From Terebella lapidaria (taxonomy: Eukaryota > Annelida > Polychaeta > Terebellida > Terebellidae): a stretch of 64,000 nucleotides of DNA. Below are positions 25,640 to 38,163 of this stretch, one piece after another. The notes beneath the pieces are model-generated. The model ran no database searches. It was given only the letters and a program-made list of their open reading frames with translations, and was not told the origin of the DNA. Each line of letters opens with the position of its first letter. Position 1 is the first letter of the stretch. The position numbers and the translations under genes are program-made. The stretch is taken from assembly GCA_949152475.1 (NCBI GenBank), contig OX424561.1:6758001-6822000 (forward strand), read 5' to 3'.

Positions 25640-27000
25640 TCATCCCCAATTAAGGACGGTATGGTGACCAAAAACTGTAACTGGTTCTAATCTGACACCT
25701 TAGCATGTTTTGTTTACATTATGATTGTCCAGTATATTCATGTCATTGTTGGTGGGTGATTCCACATTAAACTGAGGATTTTGAACTTTGTAGATTTTTA
25801 ACGAGTTCTGTGACATTTCTTTCGTGGATACTGTGCATTATTTATGAATTTTCCACCACTGCAAACCGTAAATCTCGTTCACATGAAGTTGTATTACAAA
25901 TGCGTGACTATGGTTACATGCCAAAAGCGACAAAGTTTGTTACACATCCAAGTGCTCGAGACATTGAGCTTCTATTATCTTTAATTTCATCCAGAAGAAC
26001 ATATTTGAAATTAGCATATTATACTGTGTACAATCACTAAGGACTATGAGTCTCAGAAGCAACACAGCCAAAAAAAAGGTGCAAAAGCGGCATTGAGAAA
26101 TGAAACTGCTGAAAAATAGCAGGTGTCTCTAAAATTCATATCCATGACTTATATAGCTGAGCATAACTGATCCATTACAGAATGCATTTGGTATATTATT
26201 TGCAATTCTGGCACCATATTTGATGAAATTCCCATTTTCGGAGATTTTGTCACTATAATTCTTTTCGATGTTGCTGTGGTACCACATTTTTAACTCCATG
26301 TGTGTCTCTTGCTATTTAATCAATTGCAGTCAATCATATAAAATGTGCTGTATAAGGAAAGTTTCATATAGCGCATGAAATAATCTTGTACAAGATACTT
26401 ATGTGAACTGATGTCGGTGACATCTGGCTAACAAAAATCGTATTTTCAGCAAATTGTCTATTCTTATGCATTTCATCAAAATCAAAAATCAAAATTTTTC
26501 AACTTCTGACACATTTAGTCCAAGGGGAATCAAACCGATGGTAGTTTTTCGTTTTCTCAAAGGCAAAATTTGCTGTTTTATTTCTTCTCTACAAGTACTA
26601 CCTTTTCACATAGGAGCTCAATAATTGGGGATTATCACCTCTCTGTGGAAGGTGTTATAATGGGAGAATATGGAGGAAATTAACATTAATTAAGGTTATG
26701 GACTGGTATCGTTTTTCCTTATATGGTAAAAATGGAGCAACGAAGTACTATCTTATTTTTGAAATCACAGTTTCTGCTCAAAATGCACAGGTAATGATGT
26801 AGGAAGGCTCTTTTTTAGTTTGTATGCTTGTAGAAGTCTTATGTATGCTTGTAGAAGTCTTTGTATGCTTGTAGAAGTCTTAGAAGTCATATACAAGGCT
26901 TTCACATACTGAATTTATTCGGAGATTGAAACAACTATTGCAAGTATTTTCCAGGAAAACATTACAATGGATGTGTATGTAAATCTTAACCTTATTTTAT
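25640..27000. other. Intergenic, mostly featureless
   Basis: The only feature is a short direct repeat near 26819-26885, where TTTGTATGCTTGTAGAAGTC or a variant occurs about three times. A short open frame near 25810-26040 has no family motif and no splice context that I trust. Confidence 0.5.
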
Positions 27001-27007
27001 ACCTTAA

Positions 27008-28530
27008 TCTTATACCTCATGTGAGAATCACGCTCTGTGATTGGTCAATACACGTGAAGTAATACGCTCTGGTGGAGCTGACCGCAATAAACGATATACT
27101 GACCGGTTGCTAAATTGATATATTATACCTCATGTAAGAATCAAGCTCTGTGATTGGCCAATACACGTGAAGTAATACGCTCTGCTGGAGCTGACCGCAA
27201 TAAGCGATATAATAACCGGTTGGTAATTTGATATACTAACCGGCATGACGTTTTGTCCAATCAGACATTCGGTATAATATAATAAATTCAACCCTGTATG
27301 TATATCGGTACCGCGGATTATTCCCCTCGTGAGACATTACCACCCTCGGTTAACGCCTCGGGCAGTAATCTCTCCCTCGGGGAATAATCCGCTGTACCAG
27401 TATACATACAGGTTTGTATTTACATAATATTATACCTCATGTAAGAATCACGCTCTGTGATTGGTCAATACACGTGAAGTAATACGCTCTGCTGGAGCTG
27501 ACCGCAATAAACGATATACTAACCGGTTGGTAATATAGGGTTATTGCACAATATGGGGTTTTATGCCCGAGGGCCAAGTCTTTGAGAAGCCCGACGCGAA
27601 GCGGAGGGCTTCTTGAAGAATTGGCCCGAGGGCATGAAACCCCATATTGTGCAATAACCCGTTTATCATATGCCAGTGGATGTCGGGGACATTTTAGTAT
27701 GTTTCAAATGACCGAATCATATCCGATTAGAAAGAAATAAGCAAGAAATACAGCTTTTATTCACACATTTTTCCGATTCACAGGCCATTTCAGAGTTCCA
27801 AGAGCATCAGCGTAAATCGGTGGCAATAACGTCAAACATAACGGAATCGGGCCAGGAGAGCGACCATGTGCTTTTGTTTACCCTTCAAAATAATGACGTT
27901 TTCTTGAACTGGGAGCTGCCCGGGCAAGTGTGGAATTTACAGCCCGCCGGGCAGAAGTTTGTTATTGGAAGAATAGGCACAGCTATTGAAAAACAAAATA
28001 CATAGAAATGATGTATTTTCAGGTCTAAGTTTGTTGACAGTAATTTAAATTACTGTATAATAGCATTAACTACGCTATTCGCATCGACTGTCATTCTGGC
28101 ATATGATAATTTGATATACTAACCGGCAGCGTCATTTGTCAATGACGTTTTATCAAAACAAACATTCGTATAATATATTAAATACCATCCTGTGTGTATG
28201 TTAGTACCGCGGATTATTCCCCTTGTGAAACATTACCATCCTCGGCTAACGCCTCGGGCAGCAATCTCTCCCTCTGGGAATAATCCGCTGTACCAATATA
28301 CATACAGGTTTGTATTTACATAATACAATGTACTAACCGGCAGCATCATTCGTCAATGACGTTTTATCAAATCATACATTCGGCATAATATAATAAATAC
28401 AACCATGTATGTATATGCATGTGCAATTTAGGCAGTAGGTACTTTGCTTACGCCTCGGGCAATAATATCTCCCTCGTTGGATAATAGGCCTACGCTGTAC
28501 CAATATATACATGCAGGGGTTGTATAAATG
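27008..28530. repeat. Three tandem copies of a hairpin-bearing unit
   Basis: The phrase CTCTGTGATTGGTCAATACA or a variant starts copies near 27025, 27140 and 27445. The phrase ATACTAACCGGCA recurs near 27232, 28116 and 28331. Palindromic cassettes with GCGGATTATTCCCC and GGGGAATAATCCGC arms lie at about 27305-27415 and 28205-28310, with a more diverged cassette at about 28415-28515. The pattern is a tandemly reiterated foldback unit with other insertions inside the middle copy. Confidence 0.8.
27538..27660. repeat. Nested hairpin of about 41-bp arms
   Basis: GGGTTATTGCACAATATGGG at 27538 is complemented exactly by CCCATATTGTGCAATAACCC ending at 27660. A second stem, GAAGCCC with GGGCTTC, lies inside. 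It interrupts the middle unit of the surrounding repeat. Confidence 0.88.
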
Positions 28531-28705
28531 TAATATTTGGGGGGGGGGGGGGGTAAATCGTACTCTCCATGCTGCAAAACAGTTGAGAACTGTGAGAACA
28601 AATCTCACTGTTGACATTGGTGATGGAAGTCGAGTATCAAGCGATTATCACATTACATGTATCACCAGACTACATAGATCATGACGACGTGACTGGATGT
28701 CAACG

Positions 28706-28971
28706 TCAGTTGATCTTTCTGTAAATAGTAACACCATTGTCAGGCAGTAGGGCGACTTCATTCGGACAGACTTCGAACAGTTCACACAGGAAGTACCCGG
28801 CTGTTGGCCTTATCTGATATGTGACACAAAGTGGGGAGCGCTGACACTGGAGGGAACACTGCAGAGGCGATCTCTTCTCGGTCGACTCCAGTGCAGCATG
28901 GTCCATGGACCAGGCATGTAACAGCCGATCAAAGGTCGCGATGGTGATGATATCAGGCGGGTCCAGCAGCA
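28706..28971 (-). CDS. LamG/PAN protein, last exon (PAN/apple-like domain)
   Basis: The exon begins after a TCTATTTTCAG acceptor and joins in phase 1 to the LamG exon, the split codon being ATG. It encodes 88 residues ending VTIYRKIN then TGA. The cysteine pattern (CSLQCQRSPLCVTY, later CELFEVC) and the tyrosine-containing end are typical of the PAN/apple fold used in protein or carbohydrate binding. It would be the C-terminal domain of the secreted protein encoded by 29182-29859. PAN assignment rests on pattern only. Confidence 0.75.
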
Positions 28972-29181
28972 CTGAAAATAGACGAAAAAAGATATAATTG
29001 GCACAGTGAACTAATGTTTTTGCTGAAACACTTAGAGTTGAGCTGTACGTTATGAATTAATTATTGAAGAAAAAAATCAAAGTGGGCGAGTGCATCTCGT
29101 ATTTGCAGGTGATATTTTATTTACTATATTGTAGCACTTCATAGTATTTTAAATATATGACCAGTACAACAAAGTACTTAC

Positions 29182-29859
29182 TGCCTAAATTGCACCCAGC
29201 CTCGGCCATACCCTTCGCTCTGGCAACCTGCGTTCCGGACAGAGCATAATCATACACTTGGTAGCAAGATACCATTCCCCGGAAAGATGGACCGGAACCA
29301 CAACTGCCCAAGTACACGTCACGGAATGTCTCCTGTCGAAAACTATCGACCTGATGTCTCTTCCAGAGCTTGCCGTTTTTCCAAAATGACACCTCCCCCG
29401 TGCAGTAATCATAGCTGACGACGAGGAACACCCAAGTATCGAATGGCATGAATCCGCTGCCAGAATTGAGCGTCACCTTGTCCGCCGTGTCCCTGTCGTC
29501 CAGCGTCAGGTCCACCGTGTCAGACCCAACATGCAACTGGACTTTAATGCCGAAATCGTGAATGTTATTGACGTAGTCGTAGTAGCTTCCAAGGGGGCCG
29601 CCACCACTCGCGTCCCTCCTCTTGAAGTATCCAGCCAGACTGAAGGAACGATCGACATCGATTGCACCTCCGGTTTTGTCAATCTTGATGTATGAGTTGG
29701 CCGATCCTGTGAATGAAGCTGCTTCTGAGACCTGGGCACTCCCTGTGACAGATGTGAAGTCCAGCATAGAACCTTCCACGGTCGGAACAGCGCTACCAGA
29801 CACGTCGGTCGCACGTTCTGTTGTCGTCAATGGCAGCAGTAGTTGTGGCGGAGTCATTG
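29182..29859 (-). CDS. LamG/PAN protein, central exon (concanavalin/LamG-type domain)
   Basis: The exon is bounded by an acceptor TTACTCTACAG and a donor A followed by GTAAGT, both in phase 1. The 226 residues form one LamG-like (laminin_G_3/pentraxin-type jelly-roll) domain. Landmarks are ASFTGSANSYIKI, a DVDRSFSLAGYFKR strand, DTWVFLVVSYDYCTGEVSFW, NGKLW, and FRGMVSCYQVYDYALSGTQV, with a paired-cysteine style near the end. Such domains bind carbohydrates or extracellular proteins. Together with exon 28706-28971 and a candidate signal-peptide exon at 39989-40031, the predicted protein is 328 residues and secreted. Confidence 0.85.
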
Positions 29860-30939
29860 CTGTAGAGTAATATGGTAAACTTTACAGCAAATTTTTATCT
29901 GAAGAAGAATTTACAGCAAATCTGATTTATTTAATGTTATTTGAAGGCAAGCCATGTAAGAACGTTTAAACAAGGCATGAAGCTCACATAGCTAACTGAA
30001 TTATCTTGATTTCTTCTTGAGATACGTTAATATTTAAAGTATGAAGGGCAAGCCGGCCAGCTGGTTAGTTTTTACACGACAAAGTTTTACACGACAAAGT
30101 TCACGACAACCACCTACATGTAGATCCAATATTAATGTTTATTAATGACAGGAATGGCCTCTATCCTAAAAATAAAATTTTTCGATATGATAATAAATGT
30201 ATCCGATAACAACCTATGTCTTTTTTTCACTTCTCTTCAACACAAATATTCCCAATAACACTTTTCATTGACGCCACAGAAAAGTCAACATGTCGACAGC
30301 GCTGTCGATAACTGACCCTGAATGACGAGTTATCAATGCGCACTATATTCTTAACATCGTATGAGGAGTTCATCTATCGTCTACTAGATCACATGGCAAA
30401 CACGGTTTTATTTGAGATATACCTTTATTCCTGTCATCAGCATATGATGTGATTGTTTCTCAACTCACGCTATGGCAAAGCTACATGAGAACTTTGTTCA
30501 CCGAACAAATAAACCTTGAAGTTACGAGGTTATATTTTACTAATAGCGTCACGATCTGGTATAAGTGCCAACCCTATGATGGATGTATGCAGCAAAATGT
30601 GTTTGCATTTTATTTCTTCGTATTCATGACGGGAGATTTGGGGGTTACAAAACATATTCTTCTGACATAATACATCTTGATAATAGGAACAGTGATCGAT
30701 CATCCTCATGTAATTTCATCTACTGTACATGTGAATTCACCTTGTACTCTTTTCATTTGTTGTTCTATCTTATCGAGACGCAAAGTTCAGTATGTCTTTC
30801 AAGATTTCTCAACTGATCACATTTAGGGTTGTATTCCGTGCCAGATCTACTGTATCTCGAGGCCAATCCGTTGATGCGTTTGATGAGAACAAGAAGTCTG
30901 ATGACTCTTCATGATATTTAGTCATGAAGAATCGGGAGT

Positions 30940-33900
30940 ATGCCTGGACAGTTCCACATAACTCTGAAGGATGGCGCTGTGCCAGTAGTTAAACTCAAGT
31001 TCAACACAAAAAATGATTTTTGGCGATAACTTCGTTTAGGATGGTCGGATCAATTTGAAATTTTATTTTTTTCCATTTGGCATAATACCGTATTTTTTCA
31101 CCAAATTTCAGACTTCTATCTTGAAAATTGAAAAAGTTGGCAATCTACTCCAATGTTAAATTTCACATCAAATGTGGAATTTGCAAGTTTGAACAGAATT
31201 TGGCATGTTGTTCGATGTTCACACTGCACAGTACTTTGTAAGAATGATATTCTATTAGAATACACCTGTATGATTCTTCTAACTCAAAAACTTTCCTCAT
31301 AATACATTCCTAGCGGAATAAAGGTCATGAAATCCCCAAATTTGCTTGAATTCCTGTGATCCGATTAGTGCCCAACATTTAACATTGGGGTAGATTGTCA
31401 ACTTTTTCAGTTTTTTAGATAAAAGTTTGAAATATGTTGAAAAAAATATGGTTTTGTGCCAAACGGAAGGATATAAAATTCCAAATTGATCCAACCATCC
31501 TAAAAGAAGTTATCGCCGAAAATCATATGAGGTTTTGTGTTGAACTTGAGTTTTTTTTATACACCTCCACGAAAATATCCAATACAGCTACGCAGTGAGA
31601 TAATGAACAATCTGGCCCAGGTGGAGGAACTTGATGTGATAGAAAAGTGTGACGACACACAGCCTTCTGGTTGGATAAGCAGTCTAGCTTTCACCAGGAA
31701 AGCATCTGGTGAGCTGCGTCTATGCTTCGATCCGAGCATTTGAACAATGCCATGAAGCGTACATACCACAAAACACCCACACTGGAGGAGATATCCCACA
31801 AGTTTGGTGGTGCTACACTGTTCTCTAAGCTTGACGCAAAGCACGGATACTGTAGTATCCACCTGGATGAAGAATCCAGTGACCTGTGCACGTTCCACAG
31901 TCCTGCTCGCAAATACAAGTTCAAACGCCTACCATTTGGGCTCAGGGTGAGCCAAGACATCTTTCAGCAGAAGATGGATGAAGTCCTCAGACTGGTAGGA
32001 TCTGGGCTTCTTGGCATAGCTGATGACATAGCCGATGATTGAGTTTTTTGGCTTACGATGGAGCAATGAAGGAGTGTGCCCTGATCCAAAAAAAGTGTGA
32101 TTATATCCGAGGAAAACCTGCACCACAGAATGTTGCCGAGTTGCAATCGTTCCTGGGACTTATTCAGTATATATGGCTGCGTTCATGCCGAATATTTCAA
32201 CAAAGACTTCTCTGCTCAGACGTTTGTTGCAGAAGGATGCAGATAGGGAATGGACAGCTGAGAAGAAGCTGCGTTTCAGGACCTGAAATATCTCATACAT
32301 GAAGACCTTCAGCTACGGTACTTTGACCCAAGTAAGCCATGTACGCTGGAAGTGGATGCATTAATGATTGGATTGGGAGCAGCGCTGGTACAAGAAGGGT
32401 GCCCCATCGCATTTGCTTCCAAAGCGCTCACCCCAACAGAGAGCAGATATGCCAATATCGAACGGGTGCTCTTGGCTGTGGTGCATGCTTGTGAACGGTT
32501 TCACACATATATGATAAGGCAGTCAAAGTACACTCAGACCATGAACCCTTGGAACAAATCCAACAGAAGAGCATTGGCCAAGTCCCACCTCGCTTACAAA
32601 GGATGCTGCTAAGGATACAGCCATATGATGCCTCCATTGAGTACAAGCCAGGAAAGCAAATGATTTTCGCCGATTACCTGTCTCAGAATAACCCGACCCC
32701 TGGAGATTGCATAGAATTAGAATATGCAATCCATGTGGTACAAATCAGTGGAGAGAAACTGAATCTGATGCAAGCTGCAACCTCAGAAGATACGGAGCTG
32801 AGTGCTCTTAAAGAGTTGATTACAATTGGATGGCCGGCATCAGTCAAGGAAGTACCAAAAATTTTGAAGTCATACTGGAACATGAGGGATCATCTGGGAA
32901 TTGAAAACGGCATAATCTACAACAGGAACCGAATGCTGATCCCAGCTGTTCTGAAACAAGAATTCATCAGACGCATACATGCTGAACAACAAGAAGTTGT
33001 GAAATGTCTCCTCAGGGCAAAGAACTCCCATCTTCTGGCTCAACATAGCATCCGATATTCAGAAGGCGGTGCAGGGATGTATCACTTGTGCAGAAAACTC
33101 GCCGAACTTGGCAAAGGAACCATTTTACCCTCATGAGGTACCAAGTGGACCATGGAAATGTCTAGCCTCAGACATATTCGAGTTAGATGGACATGAGTAC
33201 ATTCTGTTGGCTGATTATTACAGCAAAATGCCGTTTGTGCGGCAACTGTCATCCACAACATCTGAGTTCGTTGTGAGATTTCTGAAGGAGGTTTTTGCAG
33301 TGCATGAAATACTCAGGAAGTTGGTGACAGACAATGGACCGCGACATAGTTCTGCAGAATTCAAGACATTTGCTTCTGTGTGGGAGTTCGAACACACAAC
33401 AATTAGTCCCCATTACCCGCAGAGTAATGGTTTCATTGAACGCATGGTGGGCACAGTGAAGTCCACAATGACGAAAGTGGAGAAATCAGGGGTTGACGTC
33501 CTAATGGCACTGTTGTGCCTACGCAGTACTCCACTTAATGCACATTCACCCAGTCCAGCAGAGATACTGTAGGGCAGGAAAGTCAGGTCGAACTTGCCAG
33601 AAAAGTGTGCTGAATCACTTGGAAAGAAAAGATGCGAAGAACGCCTGCAGCATCGCAGACAGGTGATGGCCAATCAATATGACAAGACCGCATTAAGAGA
33701 GCTTCCTGAATTGTTACCTGGCATGAAGGTACTGATGCAGTTTGTGGGATCCAAAAAATGGACGCCAGCCTCAGTTGTATTGAAAGACAAGCGGCCGAGA
33801 TCCTATATTGTCAAAACAGCAAACGGGGCCACTTATCGACGTAACAGAAGACACCTAAAGGAAATCCCACAAGTGGACCATCAATCCAATCAGCATGATA

Positions 33901-34170
33901 ATTCTGGCAATAAAACGACCGTGGACAGTGAAAATATGAAAGAAAGGGCACAACAGGTTTCTCGAAAGCAGAGGAATGTTACGTTCAACGATGATCCCGT
34001 CATCCATGTGATTCCCCAACAACAGGAAGTTGTTCAACAACAGGCCACACAGGAGGTTCAGGAGGAAACAGATACGAGGGAAGAGCCAACAGCACAGGCG
34101 GTTGACGGGCCACGACGGTCGGCTCGCAACCGATATCAAACAAGAAGACTTATTGAACATTGCTAGTTTG
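30940..34170 (+). mobile_element. Decayed Ty3/gypsy retrotransposon (pol part), fossil
   Basis: Recognisable parts in order are: a reverse transcriptase region (about 31540-32040, with motifs such as FSKLDAKHGY and RLPFGLRVSQDIFQQKMD), an RNase H region (about 32300-32690), an integrase zinc/core region (about 32990-33580, with VTDNGPRHSS and HYPQSNGFIERM), and a C-terminal arginine-rich tail to about 34166. The integrase and RT wording fits the K02A2.6-like gypsy group of invertebrates. No gag, protease or flanking LTRs were found. It is broken, with at least half a dozen breaks, and one MITE insertion interrupts it. It is old but still readable. It lies inside the proposed first intron of the minus-strand LamG gene. 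Confidence 0.9.
30992..31552. mobile_element. 560-bp foldback MITE inserted in the Ty3/gypsy fossil
   Basis: The left arm 30992-31160 begins CTCAAGTTCAACACAAAA. The right arm about 31370-31552 is its complement with roughly 10-15 percent mismatches; both include GGATCAATTTG and CAATCTAC words. The central 200 bp is unique. The element sits within retroelement sequence, so it inserted after that copy. It is too short for a transposase. Confidence 0.85.
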
Positions 34171-34199
34171 TTCATGTGAACGTTCTCAGCCCTTGTTAG

Positions 34200-34975
34200 T
34201 TCATTCGGTTGAATAAACATGGGATCAATACCCAAGTATATAGTATCCGAGCAGACAAAGCCAAATCCATTATCCAATCTCAAGGTCCGGTGTCAGGCAA
34301 AATCGTGAAAATTTTATGGAACTTCATGCACCCCCATATTTGGCCATAAAGGGGTGAAATCAGGTGTTCCGGAAAGAGTGGGCATGAATGTGGCACCCGT
34401 CATGAATTCCAAAACATCAACATGCAAACAGGTCTTGATGCATACTTGTGACAGATTTTGTGTACTTATCAACCAGATTGTGATGACGTCCATAAAATTT
34501 TTGAAAGCAGCTATTAGTCCTGGTAAAACATGATCCTTGTCGCAGCAGTTTAGAGGCTAGCTGGAAACTTCGGTGAACAAAGTCCTCATATCTGCAACTA
34601 GCTCTGGAATAGCGTATGAGTTGTGAGACAAACACGCCATTTACTGGCGACATAGGAATGTTGCTGCTTAGAAAGGGGAAATTGACTATGGAAAAATTAA
34701 ATTCATCACGTTTGTCATACAATCTAGTTGACAGGTTAGAAGAACGCCTAACCTGTCTAATATTTTCAGTACTTACGTTAATATGTGTATTTTGATTTTC
34801 TGTGCATGATTGATATTTTTCTAAGCAGTGAGGGATGTTGTATAATGTTAAATACTAGGTCGGTGTTAGCGACAATCGTGATGATGGCTGCATGTAAATA
34901 AATGAATGTTGCCAGTCATCAATTTGCTTGTAAAATACAAGTACAAAACATAACAGATTAGACAATATGTACGGT
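34200..34975. other. Unremarkable spacer
   Basis: Sequence between the retroelement fossil and the large foldback element. I see no gene or repeat that I can name. Confidence 0.45.
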
Positions 34976-34984
34976 GGCTCCTTA

Positions 34985-36215
34985 CCGCCAATTATATCCG
35001 TGCATTTCTCACCCCGTCTATAATTATCACCTCACAATATTCACTGCGTTTATAATTTCCACCCCATCTATAATTATCACCTCACAATATTCACCGCGTT
35101 TATAATTTCCACCCCATCTATAATTATCACCTCACCCCATCTATATTACCACCTCATAATTATCACCGCGTTCATAATTTCCAACCCGTCTAAAATATAT
35201 CACCTCACAATATTCACCGAGTTTAAAATATCCACCCCATCTATAATTATCACCTCACAATATTCACCGAGTTTATAATATCCACCCCATCTATAATTAT
35301 CACCTCATTATGTTCACCGCGTTCATAATTTCCAACCCATTTATAATTACCACCTCAGAATTATTTCCGCGTTCATAATTTCCACCCTATCTATATTTAT
35401 CACCTCACAATATTCACTGAGTTTATAATATCCACCCCATCTATAATTATAACCTCAGAATTATCACCGCGTTTATAATTTCCACCCCATCTATAATTAT
35501 CACCTCACAATATTCACCGAGTTTATAATATACACCCCATCTATAATTACCACCTCAGAATTATCACCGCGTTCATAATTTCCACCCCATCTATAATTAT
35601 CACCTCATATTCATGAGGTGATAATTATAGACGGGGTGGAAATTATAAACGGGTTGGAAATTGTGAGGTAATAACTATAAACGGGGTGGAAATTATAAAC
35701 GCGGTAAAAATTGTGAGGTTATAATTATAAACGGGGTGGAAATTATAAACTGGGTGAAAATTATGAGGTGATAATTATAGACGGGTGGAAATTATAAACG
35801 GGGTGGAAATTGTGAGGTGATAATTATAAACGGGGTGGAAATTATAAACGGGTGAAAATTGTGAGGTGATAATTATAAACGGGGTGGAAATTATGAATGC
35901 GGTGATAATTCTAAGGTGATAATTATGAACGGGGTGGAAATTATAAACGGGGTGAAAATTGTGAGGTGGTAATTATAAACGAGTGGAAATTATAAACGCG
36001 GTGATTATTCTGAGGTGATAATTATGAACGGGGTGGAAATTATAAACGGGGTGAAAATTGTGAGGTGATAATTATAAACAGGGTGGAAATTATAAATGTG
36101 GTGATAATTCTGAGGTGATAATTATGAACGGGCGGAAATTATAAACGCAGTGAATATTATGAGGTGGTAATTATAAATGGGGTGAGAAATACACGAACGT
36201 AATTGGCGGTAATCA
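34985..36215. mobile_element. 1.23-kb foldback element built of inverted tandem repeats
   Basis: The left half (to about 35605) repeats CACCCCATCTATAATTATCACCTCA, with ATTCACCG and GTTTATAATTTCC variants. The right half is the same set reversed (GATAATTATAGACGGGGTGG and so on). The halves meet at TCATATTCATGAGGTGA near 35605-35620. The outermost ends are also inverted copies (TTACCGCCAATTA at 34983 and TAATTGGCGGTAA at 36199). This is a near-complete palindrome of roughly 600-bp arms with repeat-count differences. No protein is encoded. Confidence 0.92.
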
Positions 36216-36219
36216 CCCC

Positions 36220-37250
36220 GTAAATATGTCAAAACAATATCACATCTGTCAAGTACAAGATGTAGACTCCAGGTGCTTAGCGTCACTGTCGATATTGAGG
36301 AGATGTTGAACTCACTGGAGGTACAGGCTCAGTGTTATAAGGTTGAGTGCTAACTAAGGATTGATAAAAAGCTCGGCCATTGCTCCATCACAGTCAGGCG
36401 TGTAAAATATTAGGCGACACTTTGATGAAATATGAGTAGTCTGCCCACTTGGTCTACAGTCGAATGTAATTATACTATAATTTCTTGAAACACAGATTAT
36501 GTGGAGGCTCATGCCTTTTCTCGATTTTGACTAACACTGGACTTCGAGATTGTGGACTCGATTCCAATCGCTCGGAATTTGTTGTGCTTGGGTATTGGTT
36601 CCATGTTTATGGACGATGATGGAATCAACTCGCAAGTGAGCATTCCTCACTCAGATAGAAAAAAAAGAAGCATTCCAAACGATATTTCCACGCCTTATTG
36701 TACAATGACTAGGTAAATTTGACTTCTTACATTCTAGTCAGTGCAACAGGTCCCAGATTCTCAGAATTTGACCGATCACAATCGACAGTAAAATGATTTC
36801 CGTTGATCTGGTTGAAGGTTGTATTAATCCTGTCGCACATATAGAAGATGTCACCGCATCCTTATGGTTTTGTCCATATACTTGCGTCTCGATATGCCAG
36901 TATGAATCTCAAAGCGGGCGCAGGATCTCACTCAGCTGTCTCTGTGTCGGTAATATTCAAATGGCTTTGACTTTGATACTTTAGTATAGCTCGGGTTTGA
37001 CCTCTTACACTGATTTTGTAAAATTCGTCCATGGATTCGGAATTTGAATCTGTCTGTTTGTCGATAGCCAGTTCTACTTTTCCAAAAATTAATCGTAGTG
37101 TGCGCCTAGGCTTCTTAAGTTTAAAAAAGAGAGAGTCTATGTAGTCAATCTCAAATGATATTTTGTTTGGGTTTGGTTAACTGAAATATCGCGGTAATCA
37201 AATATGCAATGCATGACATTGTCGGCGAGTAGAGTCATGCCTGGTTTTTG
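36220..37250. other. Spacer without recognised features
   Basis: AT-rich DNA with no gene, hairpin or array that I could identify. Confidence 0.45.
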
Positions 37251-37253
37251 TAT

Positions 37254-38163
37254 TTCACTGTGGCGAGACAATAACGATGCAATAACGATCAGTGAATCCC
37301 GCAATGGCGGACAGTAAATACGGTCAGTTTGGTTTTAACCGTCTTTTAACAAAAGACAGGTCCATTTGTGATAAATAAATATGTCTAAGGTAGCTTAGCG
37401 TTTTGGTCAAAGTCATGCCTAGTTATTTCAAGCATAACACGTTTTTTTTTTATTGTGATATAATGACAAAAAGAATTAGTAATGAGATTCCCTAATGATA
37501 TAAGTGAGATGCCCTAACGATAATAGATTATAATATGTCGACATTATACAATATTGTAAATTCAATGATTTATGTGGTCTACATGGGTAAACGTCACATT
37601 TGAAATAGAATTGTAATAGATAAGTACACCTATGTACTTGCGTGTAAACCAACCGCAAACGAAGCTTCGGTTTCACGTGATGCTGAAAATTGTAATGACG
37701 TATAACAACAAATGCGAATGATCACAAACTCCATATACCTACACGTAATAATACACAATGAATTATGTTATTCATAGCCGAAGTTCATTTTTACACATCA
37801 AAACATGCCAATTTGTACTTTATTTCACGTTTAATATTAAAGCAACGTGAATTTGAATGAATAGATCGTTAGGGAATCCTAACAAGTTCGTTAGAGAATC
37901 TTTGCTTTTATAAATACAATCGTTGGGGCATATTTCGGTTTTGTTTTCAGACGAGTTTTTCATTCTCTATTCGATGTAAATCGCCGCGGCTTTGCGACGA
38001 AAGTTTGCTCCATGCGCACAAGAATCAGCTGGCGCATGTGTGTATTCATCACAATCGTAAGCATCATGAAAACGAAGGAAACTCAAACAAACCGCGTGTG
38101 TTGTCCGCCACTTTGGGATTCACTAACGATCGTTAGGGCATCCAGTCTCGCCACAGTATTTAT
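37254..38163. mobile_element. About 0.9-kb terminal-inverted-repeat element
   Basis: The left end begins CTGTGGCGAGAC and the right end is GTCTCGCCACAG. The inverted similarity continues for about 65 bp and includes AACGATC, GTGAATCCC and GGCGGACA words. The interior is AT-rich with repeated CCCTAACGAT-like phrases. A target-site duplication is unclear (TATTT occurs on both sides). No transposase is seen. Confidence 0.8.

Noticed and set aside
27820-28005. Short frame inside the nested hairpin region
   Set aside because: It lies in layered repeats and contains CCCGGGC/GCCCGCC inverted words; there is no protein evidence.
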